Below, piece after piece: positions 23,696 to 32,827 of a stretch of 50,391 nucleotides of DNA; the stretch's first letter is position 1; each line of letters starts with the position of its first letter. The position numbers and the translations under genes were made by a program. The notes under the pieces were generated by a model. That model searched no databases, was not told the DNA's origin, and saw only the letters and a list, made by a program, of their open reading frames with translations. This DNA is from an uncultured Lachnospiraceae bacterium (GTDB lineage Bacteria; Bacillota; Clostridia; Lachnospirales; Lachnospiraceae), in assembly GCA_910588285.1 (NCBI GenBank), contig CAJUQB010000027.1, positions 1 through 50,391 of the forward strand, given 5' to 3'.

Positions 23696-23823
23696 TGTTC
23701 ACACAGGACTTTGCACTTGCTGCAAAGTCCGTAAGAAAATGATTCAGGTGTGAGCAAATCCCATTCGCGGAGCGAATATGAAATGGATTTGCGAAGGTTA
23801 CTGTGAACGGAGTGAACAGTAAC
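23696..23823. repeat. Three-hairpin palindromic island
   Basis: Three consecutive perfect hairpins fill the gap before the MATE gene: GGACTTTGCA/TGCAAAGTCC (23706-23715 with 23721-23730), enclosed by TGTTCACAC/GTGTGAGCA; then GCAAATCC/GGATTTGC (23754-23761 with 23785-23792), enclosing ATTCGC/GCGAAT; then GTTACTGT/ACAGTAAC (23797-23804 with 23816-23823). A 12-mer of the last hairpin recurs inverted at 16295-16306. It may be a REP-like dispersed repeat or a structured RNA. Confidence 0.7.
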
Positions 23824-23863
23824 ATATGATTGTTACGAAGAAACAGAAGGGAAGTCTGATAAA

Positions 23864-25210
23864 ATGAAATCCAAGCTGCAAATGAAAAACAGAGATCTTA
23901 CCTCAGGGAATATTACGGCAGGCCTGTGGGCCTTTGCCGTGCCCTTTATGCTGGGCAATATTCTGCAGCAGTTCTACAATCTGGTGGATACCTGGGTGGT
24001 GGGGCGTTACATCGGGGACCACGCCCTGGCGGCAGTGGGCGCTTCCTATACCCTTCTGACCTTTCTGACCTCAGTGGTGATCGGCCTGTCACTGGGAACC
24101 GGCTCCTTCCTGTCCATTGCATTCGGGAAAAAGCGCCAGGACACCATACGCAACGGGATCTTCCTCTCCGCATGTATGATTGGCCTGCTGACGCTGGTGA
24201 TTATGGGACTGATCTATCTGTTCCTGGATCCCATTATTTTCCTGCTGCAGGTGCCAAAGGAGCTTGTGGGAGACATGCGCCTGTATCTGGTTTATGTTTT
24301 TGCCGGATTTTTTGCCACCTTTCTGTATAATTATTTCTCCAATGTGCTCCGGGGCATGGGAAACTCTACGGCTCCCCTGCTGTTTCTGGCAGTTGCGGTT
24401 GTGCTGAATGTTGTTCTGGATCTGTATTTTGTCTTAGGGCTGCATATGGGGATCCGGGGAGCGGCCGTTGCCACAGTGATTGCCCAGTATGGTTCCGGTA
24501 TCGGAACCCTTCTGTATTTCTGGTTTGCCTGTCCCCAGTACCGGCTCAGGAGGGAGGATATGCGCTGGAACCGGCAGAATTTCCAGAGTATCCTGTCTCT
24601 GTCAGGCTTTACCTGCCTGCAGCAGTCCATGATGAATTTTGGGATCCTCCTGGTGCAGGGAGTGGTGAACAGCTTTGGAGCCACGGTGATGGCGGCTTTT
24701 ACGGTGGCGGTGAAGATTGATACCATTGCCTATATGCCGGTACAGGATTTTGGCAATGCCTTTTCCGTGTTTGTGGCCCAGAATTTTGGGGCAAAGCGTC
24801 CGGAGCGGATTCGGGCCGGCGCAAAACAGGCAGTGGCAAGTGTGGCCTGCTTCTGCATTGCGGTGAGTGGGGCAGTGTTTGCGTTTGCGAAGCCGCTGAT
24901 GGGGATTTTTGTGGATAGTGCCAGCAGGGAGACCATTGCCATTGGGGTGGGGTATCTGCGGATTGAAGGGGCATGCTACCTCGGAATCGGGCTTTTGTTC
25001 CTGCTGTATGGGTATTATCGGGCTGTGGAGCGTCCCGGGATGTCAGTGATTCTGACAATCCTGTCCCTGGGAACCAGGGTGGTTCTGGCCCATGTACTTT
25101 CCGCCATTCCGGCTGTGGGAGTTGTGGGGATTTGGGTGTCCATTCCCATTGGGTGGGTAGTTGCGGATGTGTTTGGAATCTGGTATACTTTTTCCAGAAA
25201 ACAAATCTGA
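23864..25210 (+). CDS. MATE family efflux transporter
   Basis: A 448-residue membrane protein with 12 predicted helices in two MATE repeats. Typical features are the N-terminal LTSGNITAGLWAFAVPFMLG, NILQQFYNLVDTWVVGRYIG and, in the second half, the repeat-type PVQDFGNAFSVFVAQNFGAKRPERI. It probably exports drugs or metabolites in exchange for Na+ or H+; the substrate is unknown. The start ATG 23864 follows AGAAGGGAAG. A palindromic island fills the upstream region. A truncated flavoprotein gene begins 29 bases after its stop. Confidence 0.93.
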   Translation: MKSKLQMKNRDLTSGNITAGLWAFAVPFMLGNILQQFYNLVDTWVVGRYIGDHALAAVGASYTLLTFLTSVVIGLSLGTGSFLSIAFGKKRQDTIRNGIFLSACMIGLLTLVIMGLIYLFLDPIIFLLQVPKELVGDMRLYLVYVFAGFFATFLYNYFSNVLRGMGNSTAPLLFLAVAVVLNVVLDLYFVLGLHMGIRGAAVATVIAQYGSGIGTLLYFWFACPQYRLRREDMRWNRQNFQSILSLSGFTCLQQSMMNFGILLVQGVVNSFGATVMAAFTVAVKIDTIAYMPVQDFGNAFSVFVAQNFGAKRPERIRAGAKQAVASVACFCIAVSGAVFAFAKPLMGIFVDSASRETIAIGVGYLRIEGACYLGIGLLFLLYGYYRAVERPGMSVILTILSLGTRVVLAHVLSAIPAVGVVGIWVSIPIGWVVADVFGIWYTFSRKQI

Positions 25211-25239
25211 CAGACAGAAAGGAAAAGGAGCATGGGAGT

Positions 25240-25425
25240 ATGAATATGATTTACGATGCAGCGATTATCGGAACAGGGCCTGCGGGTATTTCTGCGGCTC
25301 TGAATTTGAAGATTCTTGACACAGAATTTATCTGGCTGGGCAGCAGGGAATTAAGCGACAAGATCACCAAGGCGGAGTGCATTTCCAATTACCCGGGCTT
25401 TCACCGGATTTCCGGGAAGGAGTAG
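25240..25425 (+). pseudogene. Truncated thioredoxin-reductase-like flavoprotein (N-terminal 61 residues)
   Basis: ATG 25240 follows AAGGAG. The peptide begins MIYDAAIIGTGPAGISAALN, the FAD-binding GxGxxG motif of the thioredoxin reductase family, and continues with WLGSRELSDKITKAE and NYPGF as in full-length relatives. It then stops at TAG 25423-25425 after SGKE, where the family normally continues for over 200 residues. No continuation is seen in other frames before aminopeptidase P. It is a deletion remnant. Confidence 0.85.
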
Positions 25426-25465
25426 ACAGGATTCCGTTTTTTTTCTGGAAATCTGATAGCAGGTA

Positions 25466-25474
25466 TGCTACAAT
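25466..25474 (+). promoter_or_regulatory. Extended -10 promoter candidate before aminopeptidase P
   Basis: TGCTACAAT gives a TGn-extended -10 (TACAAT at 25469-25474), about 65 bases before the start codon. No good -35 is present, as is common for extended -10 promoters. It could drive the long co-directional cluster. Confidence 0.45.
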
Positions 25475-25538
25475 GTTTTAAGGTATATGCATCAGATGCA
25501 TAGATTATGAGTTCTGAATGGAAGGAAAGGAGCCAGAC

Positions 25539-27326
25539 ATGATCGCAGGGCGGATTGCAGAATTAAGGGAAGAAATGAAAAAAAGGGGCATTGACATATA
25601 TCTTGTGCCCACCTCGGATTTTCATGAATCCGAGTATGTGGGGGAATACTTCAAGGCCAGAAAATATATGACAGGATTTACCGGGTCGGCGGGAACAGCC
25701 GTGATTACCATGGAGGAGGCGGGTCTGTGGACTGACGGACGGTATTTTATCCAGGCGGAGAATGAGCTTTCGGGGACCCCGGTGAAGCTCTTCCGCATGA
25801 GTGAGGAGGGCGTGCCCAAGATCACGGAATATGTGGAGCAGAAGCTCCCCCAGGGAGGCTGTCTTGGCTTTGACGGCCGGGTGATCAATGCAAAGGACGG
25901 GGACAAGTATGAGGAGATTGTGACGAAGAAGGGGGGCAGGCTGCAGGTAGACGAGGATCTGGTAGACCTGATCTGGAGAGACCGGCCGTCCCTTCCGGCA
26001 GAGCCGGCCTTTCTCCTGCCCCTGGAATATGCAGGGGAAGCTGCTGCAGATAAGCTGCGGCGCGTCCGGGAGAAGATGAAGGAACAGGAGGCGGATGTCC
26101 ACATCCTCACCTCCCTGTATGACATTGCCTGGCTTTTGAATGTGCGGGGGAACGATATCTCCCATGTGCCGGTGGTGCTGTCCTTTGTGATGCTGGGACA
26201 GGAATACTGCAACTGGTATGTTAATGAGAAAGTGTTAAATCAGGACTTAATTACATACCTGAAGCAGGAGCATATCACGGTAAAAGGATACGAAGAGATT
26301 TACCGGGACGTGGAGGCCCTGGAAGGGGGCAGCGTGCTGCTGGAGAAGGCGGTGGTCAATTACCGGATCTGCCACAGCCTGAAGCAGGGTATAAAAGTCG
26401 TGGATGCGGCCAACCCTACCATTGACATGAAAGCAGTCAAGAACCCGGTGGAGCTTGCCAATACGGTGCAGGCACACATCAAGGACGGGGTGGCTGTGAC
26501 AAAGTTCATGTACTGGCTGAAGAACCGTATCGGCAAGGAGGAGATCACGGAGATCTCCGCCTCGGATTACCTGGAGGAGCTGCGCAGGCAGCAGGAGCAT
26601 TTCCTGGATGTGAGCTTTGACACCATCAGCGCCTACGGCCCCAATGGAGCCATGATGCATTACAAGGCCACGGAGGAATCCAATGCAGTCCTCAAGGCCG
26701 AGGGCTTCCTGCTGGTGGATTCCGGCGGCCACTATCTGGAGGGAACGACGGATATCACAAGAACCTTTGCCCTGGGAGCCTTAAGCCGGCAGCAGAAGGA
26801 ATATTTTACGGCAGTGTGCCGGGGGAACCTGAATCTTGCGGACGCCAGGTTTTTGTATGGCTGCCGGGGGACGAACCTGGATATTCTGGCCAGAGGGCCC
26901 CTGTGGGATATAGATCTGGATTACAAGTGCGGAACCGGCCACGGCGTGGGACATATCCTCAATGTCCATGAGGATCCCAATGGCTTCCGCTGGCGTATTG
27001 TACCGGAGCGCAGCGACAGCTGTGTGCTGGAGGAGGGCATGATTACCACGGACGAGCCGGGTGTTTATCTGGAGGGAGAATACGGCATCCGCACGGAGAA
27101 CGAGCTGATCTGCCGGAAAGGTGAGAAGAATGAATACGGGCAGTTTATGTATTTTGAGAATATCACCTATGCCCCCATTGACCTGGATGCCATTCTGCCG
27201 GAGGAGATGAGCAGGGCGGAGAAGCGCCGCCTGAACCAGTACCACAGAATGGTGTACGAGACTATCTCGCCGTATCTGACAGAGGAAGAAGGCCAGTGGC
27301 TTAAGGAATATACAAGAGAAATATAA
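25539..27326 (+). CDS. Xaa-Pro aminopeptidase P (M24B), three-domain type
   Basis: A 595-residue metallopeptidase releasing N-terminal residues that precede proline. The start ATG 25539 follows AAAGGAG; an in-frame ATG at 25518 lies before the ribosome binding site. Two creatinase-like N-terminal domains (about residues 1-290) precede the pita-bread catalytic domain. The metal ligands are visible in LLVDSGGHYLEGTTDITRTF (two Asp), CGTGHGVGHILNVHEDP (His), EEGMITTDEPGVYLEG and YGIRTENEL (two Glu). The size matches the 600-residue eukaryote-like APP1 group. It heads a run of co-directional genes. Confidence 0.95.
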   Translation: MIAGRIAELREEMKKRGIDIYLVPTSDFHESEYVGEYFKARKYMTGFTGSAGTAVITMEEAGLWTDGRYFIQAENELSGTPVKLFRMSEEGVPKITEYVEQKLPQGGCLGFDGRVINAKDGDKYEEIVTKKGGRLQVDEDLVDLIWRDRPSLPAEPAFLLPLEYAGEAAADKLRRVREKMKEQEADVHILTSLYDIAWLLNVRGNDISHVPVVLSFVMLGQEYCNWYVNEKVLNQDLITYLKQEHITVKGYEEIYRDVEALEGGSVLLEKAVVNYRICHSLKQGIKVVDAANPTIDMKAVKNPVELANTVQAHIKDGVAVTKFMYWLKNRIGKEEITEISASDYLEELRRQQEHFLDVSFDTISAYGPNGAMMHYKATEESNAVLKAEGFLLVDSGGHYLEGTTDITRTFALGALSRQQKEYFTAVCRGNLNLADARFLYGCRGTNLDILARGPLWDIDLDYKCGTGHGVGHILNVHEDPNGFRWRIVPERSDSCVLEEGMITTDEPGVYLEGEYGIRTENELICRKGEKNEYGQFMYFENITYAPIDLDAILPEEMSRAEKRRLNQYHRMVYETISPYLTEEEGQWLKEYTREI

Positions 27327-27352
27327 TCATGATTTTATAAATGGAGACAGCA

Positions 27353-30019
27353 ATGAACGGAAAAATAGTTTTGATCGACGGGCACAGCATCCTGAACCGG
27401 GCCTTTTTTGGGATACCGGATCTGACCAACTCCGCCGGGCTTCATACCAACGCGGTATACGGATTTTTGAATATCATGTTTAAGATTCTGGAGGAGGAGA
27501 AGCCGGAATATCTCACGGTGGCCTTTGATGTCCATGCCCCCACCTTCCGCCATAAGATGTATGCGGATTACAAGGGAACCAGGAAGCCCATGGCAGAGGA
27601 GCTGCGCCAGCAGGTGCCGGTGATGAAGCAGCTGCTTCAGGCCATGGGAGTGGTGATTGTGGAGCAGGAGGGCTATGAGGCGGATGATATCCTGGGAACC
27701 ATTGCCCGGCGCAGCGAGGCGGCGGGGCTTGAGGTGTCCCTGGTATCCGGGGACCGGGATCTGCTGCAGCTGGCCACGGACCATATCAAGATCCGCATTC
27801 CCAAGACAAAACGCACCGGGACGGAGATCGAAGACTATTATGCAGCGGATGTGAAGGAGCGGTATCAGGTGACGCCCACGGAATTCATTGACGTGAAGGC
27901 CCTGATGGGGGACAGCTCCGACAATATTCCGGGAGTGCCCTCCATTGGGGAGAAGACAGCCACCAGCCTGATCGTGGCCTACGGAACCATTGAAAATGCC
28001 TATGCCCATGTGGAGGAGATACGTCCCAACCGCGCCAGGGAGGCATTGCGGGAGCACTACGACATGGCCCGGATGAGCAAGGAGCTGGCCACCATCTGTA
28101 CCGACAGCCCCATTACCTACGATCTGGATGCGGCGCGTCTGGGGGATCTCTATACCCCGGAGGCGTATGAGTTGTGCAAAGAGCTGGAATTCAAGCATAT
28201 GCTGGGACGCTTCCGGACCACCGGGCCGCAAAATGTCATGGAGGAGCATTTCCGGCGGATCTCCATGCTGGAGGAGGCAGAGGAGATTCTTGGCCGGGCG
28301 GCTGCAGCACCTCTGGTGGGAGCGGCCGTGCTTCAGGAGGCAGGGGAATTCCTTGGAATATCCCTGGCCTTTGGAGCGGAGGAGGCAGTCCTCCTGGCTG
28401 CGGAGGGCTTTGTGACCAGAGGGTATCTGACACAGAAGCTGCAGGAGCTTGCAGAGGCCACCGCGCTGGTGATGCTGGATTTAAAATCCCAGCTGGGATA
28501 TTTTACGGAAGAACAGCGCCGCGGGATCCTGCAGGGAAGCACTCATGGTGCAAAGCCGGTCTATGATGTGCAGATCGGCGCTTACCTGCTGAATCCCCTG
28601 AAGAATGAATACCTCTATGAGGATGTGGCAAAGGATTACTGCGGCCTGATGGTTCCCTCAAGGAAGGAGCTTTTCGGAAAGCTGGGAGTCGGCGATGCAG
28701 CCATGCAGCAGCCGGAGGCGTTTCTGAAGTGGGCCTGCTTCCAGGCATATACGGCCTGGAAGGCCTGGCCGGGTGTGGAGGAGCTTTTGAAGGAGCAGGG
28801 GATGTGGCAGCTCTTTGAGGAGGTGGAGATGCCTCTGGTTGCCACCCTGTATGATATGGAGCAGGAGGGGATTTTGATCCGTCCGGATGAGCTGAAGGAA
28901 TATGGCAGCAGCCTTGCGGTCCGGATTCAGGAGGTGGAGCAGGAGATCTACCAGGAGGCAGGGGAGAATTTTAACATCAATTCCCCCAAGCAGCTGGGCG
29001 TAATCCTGTTCGACAAGCTGAAGATGCCCAATGGGAAGAAGACAAAGACCGGCTACTCTACGGCAGCGGATGTGCTGGAGAAGCTGGCGCCGGAATATCC
29101 CATTGTGTCCAGGATCCTGGAATACCGCCAGCTGACCAAGCTGAAATCCACCTATGCGGACGGGCTTGCGGGCTGCATTGCATCAGACGGCAGGATCCAT
29201 TCCAGCTTTCACCAGACCATTACGGCCACCGGGCGGATCAGCAGCACGGAGCCGAATCTGCAGAATATCCCCATCCGCATGGAGCTGGGGCGTTTGATCC
29301 GCAAGGTGTTTGTGCCCCGGGAGGGCTGTGTGTTTGTGGATGCGGATTACTCCCAGATTGAGCTTCGGGTGCTGGCCCATATGTCCGGGGACAGCAACCT
29401 GATCGAGGCCTACCGTCAGGCCCAGGATATCCACCGGATGACTGCCTCGCAGGTGTTCCACATCCCCTTTGAGGAGGTGACGGATCTGCAGCGGCGCAAT
29501 GCCAAGGCCGTGAATTTCGGGATTGTGTACGGCATCAGCTCCTTTGGACTGAGCCAGGACTTGAGCATTACCCGGCAGGAGGCCAATGACTATATTCAGC
29601 AGTATTTTAAGACATATCCGGGCATTAAGGAATTTTTGGACAGGCAGGTGCAGGAGGCCAAAGACAAGGGCTATGTCGCCACCATGTTTGGCCGCAGGCG
29701 GCCTGTGCCGGAGATTGCCTCCAACAATTTTATGCAGCGCAGTTTCGGAGAGCGGATTGCCATGAATTCCCCGATTCAGGGGACGGCGGCAGATATCATC
29801 AAGATTGCCATGGTCAGGGTGAACCGCAGGCTGCGGGAGGAGAAGCTGTCCTCCAGGCTGATCCTGCAGGTCCATGATGAGCTGCTGATCGAAGCGGACA
29901 AGGAGGAGCTGGCTAAGGTGCACCAGATTCTGGCACAGGAGATGGAGCAGGCGGCACAGCTGGCAGTGAAGCTGGAGATTGACATGAAGGATGGGGAGAA
30001 CTGGTACGACGCCCATTAA
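27353..30019 (+). CDS. polA: DNA polymerase I
   Basis: An 888-residue repair and Okazaki-fragment polymerase. The start ATG 27353 is six bases after GGAG; an ATG at 27341 lies before that site. The 5' nuclease domain (about 1-290) has KIVLIDGHSILNRAFFG, EGYEADDILGT and GDSSDNIPGVPSIGEKTA. The middle 3'-5' exonuclease domain has lost the usual DxE motif, so proofreading is probably absent, as in many Firmicutes. The polymerase domain has motif A DADYSQIELRVLAH, motif B RRNAKAVNFGIVYGIS and motif C LQVHDELLIEA. It is 17 bases before the coaE fusion. Confidence 0.98.
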   Translation: MNGKIVLIDGHSILNRAFFGIPDLTNSAGLHTNAVYGFLNIMFKILEEEKPEYLTVAFDVHAPTFRHKMYADYKGTRKPMAEELRQQVPVMKQLLQAMGVVIVEQEGYEADDILGTIARRSEAAGLEVSLVSGDRDLLQLATDHIKIRIPKTKRTGTEIEDYYAADVKERYQVTPTEFIDVKALMGDSSDNIPGVPSIGEKTATSLIVAYGTIENAYAHVEEIRPNRAREALREHYDMARMSKELATICTDSPITYDLDAARLGDLYTPEAYELCKELEFKHMLGRFRTTGPQNVMEEHFRRISMLEEAEEILGRAAAAPLVGAAVLQEAGEFLGISLAFGAEEAVLLAAEGFVTRGYLTQKLQELAEATALVMLDLKSQLGYFTEEQRRGILQGSTHGAKPVYDVQIGAYLLNPLKNEYLYEDVAKDYCGLMVPSRKELFGKLGVGDAAMQQPEAFLKWACFQAYTAWKAWPGVEELLKEQGMWQLFEEVEMPLVATLYDMEQEGILIRPDELKEYGSSLAVRIQEVEQEIYQEAGENFNINSPKQLGVILFDKLKMPNGKKTKTGYSTAADVLEKLAPEYPIVSRILEYRQLTKLKSTYADGLAGCIASDGRIHSSFHQTITATGRISSTEPNLQNIPIRMELGRLIRKVFVPREGCVFVDADYSQIELRVLAHMSGDSNLIEAYRQAQDIHRMTASQVFHIPFEEVTDLQRRNAKAVNFGIVYGISSFGLSQDLSITRQEANDYIQQYFKTYPGIKEFLDRQVQEAKDKGYVATMFGRRRPVPEIASNNFMQRSFGERIAMNSPIQGTAADIIKIAMVRVNRRLREEKLSSRLILQVHDELLIEADKEELAKVHQILAQEMEQAAQLAVKLEIDMKDGENWYDAH

Positions 30020-30036
30020 GGAATGAGGGAAAGAAA

Positions 30037-32823
30037 ATGAAAGTCATCGGAATTACAGGCGGCGCAGGAGCCGGAAAAAGTGCGATTTTAAGCTACGTGG
30101 AGGATAATTACCGGGCCAGGGTGCTCTATGCAGATGCGATTGCTACGGAATTGATGCAGCCGGGCAGCCGCTGCTTTGAGGAGCTGCAGCAGATTCTGCC
30201 CCAGGAGGTGTATACCCCGGAGGGAGAATTGGACCGAAAGGCCCTGGCAGAGCTGATGTTTTCGGAGGAAAGTGTCAGAAAGGATGTAAATGCTATTGTA
30301 CATCCTGCTGTAAAAGTGTATATTATAGATACAATTGGAAAAGAACGAGAAAGAGGATCACTGGATTATCTTCTGATTGAGGCTGCCCTGCTGATTGAGG
30401 ATCATTATGAGGAGATCTGCGATGCGCTGTGGTATGTATATGCCAGCCAGGATATTCGCAGGGAGCGGCTGAAGGAGGGCCGGGGCTATTCCGATGAGAA
30501 GATCACCGGGATTTTTGCCAGTCAGCTGTCAGAGTCAGCTTACCGCAGGGCCTGTCAGGTTGTGATCGACAATAACGGAATGAAGGAGAATGCCATCCGC
30601 CAGGTCCTGGAGGCGCTTGGCATAGGGAGAGAGAACATGGTGAAGGGAATCGCAGAGGAGAAGCTTGTATTCGGCCTGGATATCGGCACCCGGAATGTGG
30701 TGGGAACAGTGGGCTGCCTGGAGGAGGATGGATTCTATGTGATGGCTCAGTATGTGAAGGAGCATGAGACACGTTCCATGCTGGACGGGCAGATCCATGA
30801 CATTGGACGGGTTGGACGCACCATTAACGTGGTGAAGCAGCAGCTGGAGGCACAGCTTGGGACCACCCTCTCGGAGGTGTGTATTGCAGCGGCAGGCCGT
30901 GTGCTGAAGACCGTGAATACCATTGTGGAATGTGAATTTGAGGAAGAGACCGTGGTGGACGGCGAGCATATCCACACCCTGGATCTACTGGGAATCGAGC
31001 GGGCCCAGGAGATTTTGAATGAGCAGAACGATACGAAGTTCCGATTTTACTGCGTGGGATATTCGGTGGTTAAATACTATCTCAATGATGATCCCTTCTC
31101 CAATCTGGAGGGACATAAGGCAGATAAGATCGGCGAGGATATTATTGTGACCTTCCTGCCGGAGGATGTGGTGGACGGCCTGTACTCTGCGGTGGCCCAT
31201 GCAGGCCTGAAGGTTGCCAATCTGACGCTGGAGCCTATTGCGGCTATTAATGTTGCCATTCCGGAGGCCTTCCGGATGCTGAATATCGCCCTGGTGGATG
31301 TGGGGGCAGGTACCAGCGATATTTCCATCACCAATGAGGGGAGCATTATTGCCTATGGCATGATTCCCTGTGCGGGAGATGAGATTACAGAGCTGATTGT
31401 ACAGCATTACCTGGTAGATTTTAAGATGGCGGAGCATATAAAGCTGGCCTCCACAGTGGACGATGAGATCGAGTTTACCGATATTATGAGCCTGAAGCAT
31501 ACCATCCCCTCCAGTGAGATCTGGGAGTTGGTGGCGCCTGTGGTAGACCGGCTTGCTACCGATGTGGCATCACGTATCCGGGAGCTGAACGGGGATAAGA
31601 CCGTCAGCGCCACCTTTGTGGTGGGCGGCGGCGGCAAGGTCCACGGATTTATCGAGAAGCTGGCCAAGGAGCTGGAGCTTCCCCAGGAGCGGGTGGCTCT
31701 GCGGGGAGAGGAGGTTCTTCGGGAGGTACATTTTTCACAGCCGGAGATCAAGAAGGATCCTCTGCTGGTGACCCCCATAGGAATCTGCCTTAACTATTAT
31801 GAGCAGAAGAACAATTTCATCATTGTGCGTTTTAACGGAGAGCGCATCAAGCTCTATGACAACAGCAAGCTTACCATTGTGGACGCAGCCCTGGCGGCAG
31901 GGTTTCCCAATGAGCAGCTGTTTCCGCGCCGGGGCCAGGAGATTAACTTTACTGTGGACGGGCGCAGCCGGATTGCCCGGGGAGAGGCCGGGGAGTCGGC
32001 CATCATCAAGGTCAACGGCCATGTGGTCAGCATGAATACGCCGCTGGAGGCTAATTCCGATATTACCATTCAGCCGTCTACCGTAGGGGATGCTGCGGCG
32101 ATACGTCTGGAGGACCTGGAGGAGTACCGTGAATCTACCATCAGCTTCTGGGTCAACCACCATCTTGTGAACTGTCCGAGATTTTTTGAGGTCAATGGCA
32201 GCCTGGAGCCTCCTTACTATGAGATTCAGGAGGGAGACCAGATCGAGACCAGAAGCTTCTATACAGTCTCGCAGATTGCGGAATTTATGGACGTGGAGCT
32301 GGATCTGGACCGTGAAATATTTGTCAATAACCGGGTGGCAGAGCTGGAAACCCTGGTGTATGAGAATTTCAGCATTGACTGGACCGTCATTGCCTATCGC
32401 ACTCTGGAGGCTGAGATCCGCGCGGAGCAGGGCAGGGAGAGACCCCTGGCGCCGGAGGCAGAGCAGAGCGGGATGCTGCCGGCAGAGCAGGGGCAGCTGC
32501 GTGTGATGGGACATATGTCGGCACCAAGCCCTACCGGGGCCGGGGAGCAGCCGGAGGGAGAAGCAGACGGGCAGCTTCCGGAGCCTGCCGGGGACACGGA
32601 GGAGGCAGGGGGCGTACTGGCCCTGAATGTGCAGGTCAATGAAGAGCCTGTGATTCTCACCGGAAAGGAAAGCTATATCTTTGTGGATGTATTTAATTAT
32701 GTAGATTTTGACTTAAGCGCCGGACAGGGGCGGAAGATTGTAACCCTGCTGAACGGGGAAACGGCCGGCTATACCCAGGAGATTCACGAGGGTGACCGGA
32801 TTGAGCTTTATTGGCAGGAGTAG
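30037..32823 (+). CDS. coaE: Fusion of dephospho-CoA kinase (CoaE) and FtsA/PilM-like actin-fold protein
   Basis: One uninterrupted frame of 928 codons. Residues 1-197 are a complete CoaE, last enzyme of CoA synthesis: P-loop GITGGAGAGKSAI, YADAIATELM, IVHPAV, LLIEAALLIE and YASQDIRRERL. From residue about 205 an actin-like ATPase of the FtsA/PilM type follows: VFGLDIGTRNVVGTVG (phosphate 1), AAAGRVLKTV, LVDVGAGTSDISIT (phosphate 2) and TFVVGGGGKVHGF (adenosine). About 350 further residues contain beta-grasp-like repeats (e.g. IIKVNGHVVSMNTPL), an acidic Pro/Glu linker and a final small domain. In related Lachnospiraceae, as I recall, these are two adjacent genes. ATG 30637 (Met201) after GGGAGAGAG could still give a separate FtsA-like product. 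Confidence 0.88.
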   Translation: MKVIGITGGAGAGKSAILSYVEDNYRARVLYADAIATELMQPGSRCFEELQQILPQEVYTPEGELDRKALAELMFSEESVRKDVNAIVHPAVKVYIIDTIGKERERGSLDYLLIEAALLIEDHYEEICDALWYVYASQDIRRERLKEGRGYSDEKITGIFASQLSESAYRRACQVVIDNNGMKENAIRQVLEALGIGRENMVKGIAEEKLVFGLDIGTRNVVGTVGCLEEDGFYVMAQYVKEHETRSMLDGQIHDIGRVGRTINVVKQQLEAQLGTTLSEVCIAAAGRVLKTVNTIVECEFEEETVVDGEHIHTLDLLGIERAQEILNEQNDTKFRFYCVGYSVVKYYLNDDPFSNLEGHKADKIGEDIIVTFLPEDVVDGLYSAVAHAGLKVANLTLEPIAAINVAIPEAFRMLNIALVDVGAGTSDISITNEGSIIAYGMIPCAGDEITELIVQHYLVDFKMAEHIKLASTVDDEIEFTDIMSLKHTIPSSEIWELVAPVVDRLATDVASRIRELNGDKTVSATFVVGGGGKVHGFIEKLAKELELPQERVALRGEEVLREVHFSQPEIKKDPLLVTPIGICLNYYEQKNNFIIVRFNGERIKLYDNSKLTIVDAALAAGFPNEQLFPRRGQEINFTVDGRSRIARGEAGESAIIKVNGHVVSMNTPLEANSDITIQPSTVGDAAAIRLEDLEEYRESTISFWVNHHLVNCPRFFEVNGSLEPPYYEIQEGDQIETRSFYTVSQIAEFMDVELDLDREIFVNNRVAELETLVYENFSIDWTVIAYRTLEAEIRAEQGRERPLAPEAEQSGMLPAEQGQLRVMGHMSAPSPTGAGEQPEGEADGQLPEPAGDTEEAGGVLALNVQVNEEPVILTGKESYIFVDVFNYVDFDLSAGQGRKIVTLLNGETAGYTQEIHEGDRIELYWQE

Positions 32824-32827
32824 AGAG

